A stretch of DNA of 45,417 nucleotides from Zopfochytrium polystomum (taxonomy: Eukaryota; Chytridiomycota; Chytridiomycetes; Chytridiales; Chytridiaceae). The position numbers and the translations under genes are program-made. Where the stretch lies: contig JAIVFJ010000411.1 of assembly GCA_025765615.1 (NCBI GenBank), positions 1 to 45,417 of the forward strand. The letters run 5' to 3'. Below the pieces are notes generated by a model that had not been told where the DNA came from, searched no databases, and worked only from the letters and a program-made list of their open reading frames with translations. Positions within the stretch are counted from its first letter, which is position 1. Each line of letters starts with the position of its first letter. Positions 45,260-45,417 of the stretch are shown here, in pieces.

Positions 45260-45417
45260 TCCTGGGAATGGCTTGTTTCCAAAACTCTCATTCTAAAATC
45301 TTCAAACGCCTGGATTTCAACTTTCCTCAAATTTCAGTGTACCAACATATACTCTCGCACGTTGCCCTTGTGTGCATTATCTTTCCCCTGAAAGCAGACC
45401 GAGGGATGGAAGTTTAA
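45260..45417. other. 3' flank of the monooxygenase gene
   Basis: AT-richer than the coding region. No clear poly(A) signal stands out and no further gene is seen. Confidence 0.5.

Overview
The window is nuclear DNA from a fungus, probably an early-diverging (zoosporic or chytrid-like) lineage. Genes are GC-rich and interrupted by short GT-AG introns. They include a Dit1-type isocyanide synthase, a Ctr copper transporter, a fungal GABA/choline-type permease, a class I (CCP-like) peroxidase and a U2 snRNA gene. Gene deserts are full of microsatellites and long A/T tracts. The lineage is inferred from family content; no rRNA or barcode locus is present.

Left part (0.3-13.5 kb): (1) a seven-exon plus-strand gene joining a Dit1/PvcA-type isocyanide synthase to an MFS exporter of the yeast Dtr1/DHA1 kind; (2) a Ctr copper transporter with a cysteine-rich ectodomain and a CAA-repeat leader; (3) a minus-strand APC-family permease; (4) a plus-strand gene joining a secreted/anchored class I haem peroxidase to an Exordium (PHI-1) domain and a C-terminal membrane anchor. 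Isocyanide synthase, exporter and copper importer side by side suggest a metal-linked secondary-metabolite locus (inference).

Middle (13.5-31.9 kb): a minus-strand F-box-like gene, a weak small secreted-protein candidate, a protein with two PH-like membrane modules, a small LRR gene, two multi-pass membrane proteins of unknown function, and a homologue of the Tse2 ADP-ribosyltransferase toxin fold. Two members of an unrecognised small helical family (A and B) lie at 23.2-24.1 and 25.1-26.3 kb, minus strand.

Right part (31.9-45.4 kb): three further members of that family (C, D, E) in tandem on the plus strand, then a well-preserved U2 snRNA gene with a TATA box, then about 5.1 kb of nested, decayed DNA-transposon sequence with a perfect 100-bp inverted repeat, and finally an intact FAD-dependent monooxygenase starting about 210 bp from the transposon end.

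The main novelty candidates are the five-member paralogue family, which keeps a 50-nt exon and, in four of five copies, a GC-AG intron; the isocyanide synthase-MFS fusion; and the peroxidase-Exordium fusion. Four genes need a single frame change, mostly near short homopolymers, which points to residual assembly indels or to young pseudogenes.
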